Below are positions 57,723 through 64,000 of a DNA stretch of 64,000 bases, piece by piece. Under the pieces are notes generated by a model, which saw nothing but the letters and a program-made list of their open reading frames with translations, did no database searches and was not told the origin of the DNA. Made by a program: the position numbers and the translations under genes. Numbering within the stretch: position 1 is the stretch's first letter; every line of letters starts with the position of its first letter. Where the stretch lies: NCBI GenBank assembly GCA_963920705.1, contig OY987237.1, positions 10,942,601 through 11,006,600 on the forward strand, written 5' to 3'. Source of the DNA: Odiellus spinosus (lineage: Eukaryota; Arthropoda; Arachnida; Opiliones; Phalangiidae).

Positions 57723-60620
57723 AGAGTGAAACGTTGAAAATTAGCCAATTACCAATTAGCCTAATTTCTCAACATTGATTATTAAAGTTCTACGAATTAG
57801 TCCAAATCGATTAAAATAATTTAATATCAGAGTTTAATATCTCTTTTAAAAATACGACAAACAATCCTCATTTAATTCCGTTATTTTCCTTTCGATGCTC
57901 CCTTGGAATTGGGCAGTGGTCCCTCTTATATAGCTGGGCCACTCCGCAGTTCTCCGGGGATGCAAACGTAAAGGGTTAATAAAGCTGGGAGGGGGGTCGT
58001 ATTGACGTCTAAATTATTAGCTAGGGTTATTAGACAAACGTATAGCTTGGAGATTACGTTGGCCGCGTATAGCACCGCCTATTTACTAATGAAGACGAAA
58101 TACTGAATGCTTCAGAGATATCCAATAGAACTTCGGTAATAGAGTTAGTAAACCGAGGTTTACCAATTATATTATAATCCCCTTATATATTTATTCAACA
58201 AAGTTCCTCGAACGAAGTAATACCGCCTAATATATCCGATGGGAATTACTTGATACAATTGAAGGCTCCAGTGGTTAATAACCGCCATTAAGGGTTTATA
58301 CGCCTCCCCCTTGAACATTAATTCACTAGAGCCACGCGAATAATTTTCAAAAATAAGGCTGTCTCGTTCAAAGTTAATATTTTAAAGAAACAGTCTCATA
58401 AGATCGTGAAACAATAGTTGTAAACCATTGGTTCCACTAATTCTATCAAGAGTCAGAGTTAATTGCCCAGATTTCCTCTTTCCACGGATCCTATGGTTTG
58501 ATTTTAGTTTCGTTCAAGGAGATTTAACTTTTTCTCCGCCAAGTCCCAATAATAAATCTTTGGCTTACGCTACCCTAGACCCGTGTAAGCGTATCCTCTT
58601 AAGGCAAACAGTAAAGGCAAAAGTAGTAACCAACACGTGCTCTTGTTAGTTATTAATTTTTCCCGCACTGTTTGCCGTTAGGGAACGCTTATGAAAGCCA
58701 GGTTTTGTTTTAGGTTCCAAAATAATTCCACGTCATCAAGAAGAAAAACATTACCTATTTGTCATTTTAATTTTAAAGTTTCTTAAAAAAGATTATGATA
58801 CCTCACTTTCATGGAAATTTAAGATTATCCATTTTCCCCATTGTACATTCTCTGGTTTAATTAATTCTTGGCGACATAGTTTTAAGGATCATACAGTTCG
58901 AACTGCGTGGCTAATCACGGTCCATTTAACACCAGTCAGGGGGGATGGGGGGTCTATTCTATAATTGCCCGGGTCCCGGCGGAAGCCCAACACCATGGCT
59001 TACAGGCAGAAATGGCAATTTGGTATAAGGATGGGGGTGGCAAATAAGAGACGGGAAAATGGAAGGTAAAGCCTGGTCTTATGGGGGCAGACTAGGGTCG
59101 GCTTATCGAATTAAACCGCTAGATTTCCAAGATTTGAATTTCAATAGAATCGAATCAAAATGATAATGGTTTCCCGCTATTAGCGTACCCTCCTTCCTTA
59201 TTTAACTTTTCCCCCACCACCCCCCTTGTAACGAGAGTCCGAGCGGAGAAGAGCCTGTTAGAGCTCGCGGAAAATTTCATCCCCACCGCCCCATAACGGA
59301 AGTTCTATCAAAAGCCAATTCCGCTTCCGTCGAGTTGTGTCCCAATAATAAAGCCTAGCTGGTAAGATCGCGGCCCGGTGGTTGAACGGAGAATAAACGA
59401 GTGGAGTAGAAATAACTTCCCACAACTCTTACGTTTATGAATTATTTAATAAGGTAATTAGGAATTCTAAAAGAAGTAAAACCTCGTTTTGATTTTTAAA
59501 TTAACTTCGCCTTTAAATGGAGAATGCATCCGGATAACAAGGGGTAACCAAATTAGGCTTAAGACTATGAATCTAATAGGTTTTATTGTTCGTTTAAGGC
59601 CTATTTTTATACTGATTCCATTCACTTAAATTAAAGTCTATATTCAAATTAATTTCATTTACCTTTAAGGTATAGTTTCAAATTCCCTTCACCATCAAGG
59701 TATGATTTAATTCCTTTCCCCTTTAAGGCCCATTTTAATTATCTTCATCTTTAAGCACTATTTAAAACTACCCTTCTTGTGAAGCTTAAGGAGCAAAGTC
59801 TATTTCCACTCCTTTTACTACATTCTCCTTGGGAGGAAACTATATATTCTAATTGTTCCTTATCTGCTTGTTATATAGCTAACTAGAACAAACGCTTAAA
59901 AATAGCCTCCAACTCCCCTTAATGCGCGTCATTTCTCCTCGTTTACTTTCCTCTTTTCCAGTCAGATACAAGAGTGAGATTTCAACACATTCAAAGCTTT
60001 AGACTACCACTTAATTCAACTGATGATTTCTTCGAGTTATATAGCGGCTTTGCTTTATACGCGATGAGATCTAAGACAGGCTCCGACTAAACTAATTTAC
60101 AATCTCGGAAGAACGTAAATTCCGATAGAAAAAACAGTTTTTCAAATGGAATTTAGCTTCTTTTCATGGTTGGAAGATATATTCCACCTTGATTTGGCAG
60201 CGTACTTAAAACCTAGGCTCAATTTATCTCTAAGTAATTTAATAATATAGAGATATATATTAGCCTAGCTTTGAACGCGTTGCCAATTCAAAATAGAATT
60301 AAGTATAGTTTTCGTATAATTCTAATTTTCAGATTTGTCACGTACGTGTTTGACTCTCGTTCTCGTATCCTCAATTCTTATCTTTTACGTTAGAACTGGA
60401 GTTTGGTCCCTCGTTTCAAAGTTCCGTTTTCCAATTTTCTGGTCGCAGTTTTATTTTTCGCCTTTTTCAAATTTTGTTAATTCGAGAAAAATTCAGATTT
60501 GCAACGACTAAGACTTTATTTTAGTTTGGATTTGTTTTTAGTTACGTGAAAACCTTTTGAGTCAGCGCCTAGCTCCGTCAAACTATAGGAGACACGGCGC
60601 CTACCACGAGATGGGGCGTA

Positions 60621-60711
60621 TTTTGATTGGTCGGAGGTTCTCCTTTTAATTGAATGGCAAAATCAGAAGGTTTTCGATGTTTTGTACAATTGGGACGGTT
60701 ACTGAATGTTT
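60621..60711 (+). repeat. Dispersed element (GTTCTCCTTTTAA type), copy 2
   Basis: TTTTGATTGGTCGGAGGTTC, TCCTTTTAATTGAATGGCAA, AATCAGAAGGTTTT and ACTGAATGTTT align with 27080-27172 in the same orientation. Confidence 0.55.
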
Positions 60712-61079
60712 CGCTACACAAACTTATGTTTTCCACGGACCATCTTGTTTGAAAATAAATAAAACTCAAATACAATCCGTTAACGTTTTCTTTTAAAGGA
60801 CGTAACTAAAGTTTCTCTCATACCCCCAAGGAACTAATCAAAACAATCTCAAAGATTCAAATATCTTTTCGGGGAAAATAAAGATGATATTTTTCAGTTT
60901 GAGTAACTTCAAAGGAATTTCCCTTAAAAGGGATACTATTAGCTGAAATGAAGTCTTTTTTTTTCTGATTCTTAATGTAAAAATATGTCACCACTGAATT
61001 TTTTCAATATTTTTGATGTAGTAATTCTATCAGAAAAGATTTTTAAAGTTTTATATCTTAAAAATGTGTTTAAATTTCG

Positions 61080-61495
61080 TCCAATCAGTGGTCGCGTTAA
61101 AAGACAGTGAGTGTTTATTTTGTATTTCAAATAAAATATAAAAAATTGTCTCGTGGTGCACGATCTATTTTTTTGATTTCAATTTCTATAATTTCAAAAT
61201 TAGGGTTAGGTCAAATATGGCCATTTTTTTTCTACAATTTATAAGATTTTGGTCAGTTTTCTTTCACTTGATGGTTAATACACCAAAAGGATCTCTAAAA
61301 GCTCCGCTATGTCGAGAAACTTACAATCTCAATCACTCACTATTCTAAAACAGAGGGATAGACTCTAGCCTCTGATTGGTCGAAAAGCGACTTAAAATAT
61401 AAACCTAAAACGTTTTCAAATATTATTTTCTAATTGATCAAAAATTGTTTAAAAATTATAGAGTTTATACTAAACCAGGGGAAAATTAAAATTTA
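61080..61495 (+). repeat. CCAATCAG-ended interspersed repeat, copy 2
   Basis: Begins TCCAATCAGTGGTCGCG and includes CTCTAAAAGCTCCGCTATG, GGGATAGACTCTAGCCTCTG and ATTGGTCGAAAAGCGACTT in the same order as copy 1, about 3.8 kb away in the same orientation. Confidence 0.65.
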
Positions 61496-63520
61496 AGCTA
61501 GTCAATAGTCTTCCTTTAAGGCTACAAAAAATAATATCAGTCTGCATGGAGGAGGTTGACAAAGATGTTGAAATAAGGAGTACTCTTCCTATTTGTTTGA
61601 AGAAAGCTCTTGTTGCTGCCAGTTTTGTTTACTTTCGAAAAAATGAAACCGAGATCTCAATATTTTTTACTATAAGTCGTTACAACTTTGAAAGGGACAT
61701 ATAATTCCCATATAACCATCGGTTTTCCAACGAGAGTTTAAATACTTTGTAAGAATGGACCTGAACATAGACGAGTCATATTTCTCCATAAAATAAACCC
61801 CTTGCAATATCCAGAAACCCGAGAGTAAAAAAGTAAGATATAGGCACTAAATTCTCTTAACTCCTCCTAAGAGATTAAACCTTAAGCCTAGTTTCACGAT
61901 AAGCTGATTTCTAGCTTAGTTGTTTGTAACTATTTAAACTAATCGATCACTTATTGTTAGACTTCATTCTTTCTTTTACAAAATATGAAGTTCACTGTTT
62001 TTTACTACTCCTCGACATATACTCCTTGCCAAAAAACAAATACAGCATTCAAGGTAAACGAATAAATATAATTTTAAATAAATCTACGATTACCATAATC
62101 AACAGTATAAAATAAAGAAATATCTAGGAAATCAAATGAATCCTCTTAAAATTCCCACACTTAACCATATTTACACGAATATATGCATAATGATGATATT
62201 TAAATATAAATACACCATTAAAATTTTAAAACTTAATTCGCTCGCTATCTTTCGATTGTTCTCAAATTTAGTAAAGCTGTTGACCATTGGTTCAAGCTGG
62301 CACAATTTATAGGCAACTTCAAGAGTTTAACCAATTAAATACGACTTATGAACCTCGTGATAAGGTAAATCTGTTCCTATATGGAGAGTGAAAACTTCGT
62401 GTAGTCTGAATATTACTCGTTTCCGAGCGCGACATTTATCAAACGTGTTAACAATTCTAACTTTCATCCCTCGTTGCAACCAATGGAAATAACTATGACT
62501 CGTAGGTAAACAGTTACCAGATATGATCTCTCTCTTAACAATACACTTACGGTAAATTATTTTATTTATGTCTATACATTCGATAAAAACCTTGATCAAT
62601 AAACGCAATCTGATTTATGTACCTCGCAAAAGCTGCGAGCTAACAAAAAGAGCGCCAGTATATACGAGGCCTAAAAGTTATCGTTGTTGCAGTCCGAAAA
62701 ACAGCAAACGCGATACCATTAAACCATCCCCCTTATTTTACCGACCTATCGAGTAAAAGAAATAATTACCAGCCGTTAAAAAGGAATGGCGCGAAGCCTG
62801 AAAAAGAGCGGGAAAGAAGAAAAGAAGCTCGGTATATACCAAAAACAGAGGAGCAACCTCCAAAAATAAAAAGGGCCCAAAAAGAGCCAAAAAATAAAAC
62901 GAGAGAAACAATATTTGGGAACTATAAGAGGGGGCAAAGGGAGTTAAAGGGCAGAGAGGAGGCGTTGGGGCTATCCTGGAACGATCAATCAGGCGTACAA
63001 TCATTACACGGGGAAGTCACGTTCGAACGATCATTTCTCCATGAAATAAACTTTGGGGAAATGGCGTGAAGAAGGCGCCAAATAGCACCAGCCTCGATCT
63101 CGTACACGCGCGGGAATCTCCAACATATCACTCCAATCCCCAACCCACTCGCGCACTTTCTTACAATCCCAAAGCTTTTGATCGTGGAAGAACCGCCGAT
63201 GCCAGCTCGGATGAAATGAAAGTAAAAAAAAACTAAAACAAGATGGACCTGACTCCTCGTGAAAAAATACTGACCTCTTCTATTTCAAAATTTTACACTT
63301 TTTCCGTTAAACTTAAACGTGAAACATTAAACGGAAAAGCTTTAAAAATAAAATTTATCACCTTCGAAGATTTTTAAAAGCTCATAGGTTGTATATAAAG
63401 TTATTGAAAACCTTAAATATTAAATTTTAAAAATAAACCTTTTTAAAAAGGTTTTTGATTTTGCGGGATTTGGAATTGATAATTTTCCAACTTACAACGG
63501 CATCATCGATTTATGAATAG

Positions 63521-63592
63521 AAGATTAAGAATAAGATTAAGAATAAGATTAAGAATAAGATTAAGAATAAGATTAAGAATAAGATTAAGAAT
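63521..63592 (+). repeat. Perfect 12 bp tandem repeat, six units
   Basis: AAGATTAAGAAT is repeated six times without change, followed by a broken partial unit. It resembles no arthropod telomere motif (TTAGG) closely; most likely a simple minisatellite, polymorphic between individuals. Confidence 0.9.
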
Positions 63593-64000
63593 AAAAGTGT
63601 TTATAAACGCGATAAATTATCTAAAAAAGCGAGATAAGCTAATCGTGCTATTATGATGAAAACTAAATTTTCATTAAAACTAAAAATCCACGAATAAATG
63701 GTTAAATTTCTAACTTTGAAATACTATTTTAACCTCTCCTAAACTTGAATTCTCACTAAAATCAGTATCCGACCCTCGTTAGAAACCCTGTCTAAATTAA
63801 CAAATACAATTGGTGCACCATTTAGGATTCAAGGTATTAGCGTACTACTACCAATATAAGAACAATATAAACTGTACGATAGTTTTAGGGTCGAACTAAA
63901 ACAAAAAAGACAGTGAGCGGATGATTCTTTTTCGCTCTCTCCGACGGTTATTGTCGGCACTATAAGACAGGGGTTACATATATAACCAGCTGAGCTTTCA

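Larger units (their letters stand above)
55202..64000. other. Gene-free right flank
   Basis: No protein family or RNA gene was recognised in about 8.8 kb. It contains two short tandem arrays (55273-55432 and 63521-63592), two copies of a CCAATCAG-ended repeat (57287-57722 and 61080-61495), a diverged repeat at 60621-60711, a GC-rich hairpin-prone patch (about 56300-56335, CCCCCGCGGACCGGGGG) and a purine-rich tract at about 62780-62970. It may be regulatory sequence of a gene outside the window. Confidence 0.5.

Noticed and set aside
1-64000. CRISPR arrays, tRNA/rRNA genes, prophage, operons or toxin systems
   Set aside because: I scanned both strands by eye and saw none. The gene structures are those of an animal nuclear genome. 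A tRNAscan-SE and Infernal run would settle small RNA genes.

Overview
This is a stretch of AT-rich, intron-containing nuclear DNA from an animal. The introns that can be fixed by homology are mostly short (about 55-110 bp, a few of 230-870 bp) with GT..AG ends. An ionotropic-glutamate-receptor-like chemoreceptor, a juvenile-hormone-acid-methyltransferase-like enzyme, a fly/worm-type long UFSP2 and a UBE2A core of invertebrate type point to a protostome, most likely an arthropod. I cannot place it more precisely. There is no sign of bacterial, viral or organelle sequence, and no CRISPR array or convincing tRNA/rRNA gene.

Layout. 1-12.8 kb: mostly non-coding and repeat-rich, with one Q-rich terminal exon (10605-10826, +) and a weaker exon candidate (7108-7274, +). 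12.8-14.3 kb: UBE2A/RAD6 ubiquitin-conjugating enzyme (+, 5 exons). 14.3-19 kb: intergenic with foldback elements. 19.1-26.8 kb: the densest block, with UFSP2 (-, 12 exons), a class I SAM-dependent methyltransferase (-, 5 coding exons) and, divergent from it, CNTD1 (+, 5 exons). 27.7-34.2 kb: TMEM185 (-, 5 exons) and TMEM165/GDT1 (+, 7 exons) in head-to-head arrangement. 34.2-38.6 kb: a nest of one short interspersed repeat. 38.7-41.2 kb: two intronless tandem short-chain dehydrogenase/reductase paralogs (-). 41.2-52.4 kb: non-coding with many foldback/MITE-like elements. 52.4-55.2 kb: 3' part of an ionotropic-receptor-like gene (+). 55.2-64 kb: no gene recognised; repeats only.

The genes do not form a pathway. 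UBE2A (ubiquitin) and UFSP2 (UFM1 deconjugation) both belong to ubiquitin-like modification, CNTD1 is a meiotic crossover factor, and TMEM165 and TMEM185 are membrane proteins. Their neighbourhood looks like ordinary animal gene order, not an operon or cluster.

The most distinctive signal is the repeat landscape: at least ten families of short palindromic or terminal-inverted-repeat elements, several present two or more times in this window, one pair about 336 bp long lying inverted 41 kb apart, and a cluster of five copies of a roughly 150 bp element between 35.7 and 37.6 kb. I did not find evidence for a new multi-gene biological system, and I say so rather than force one.
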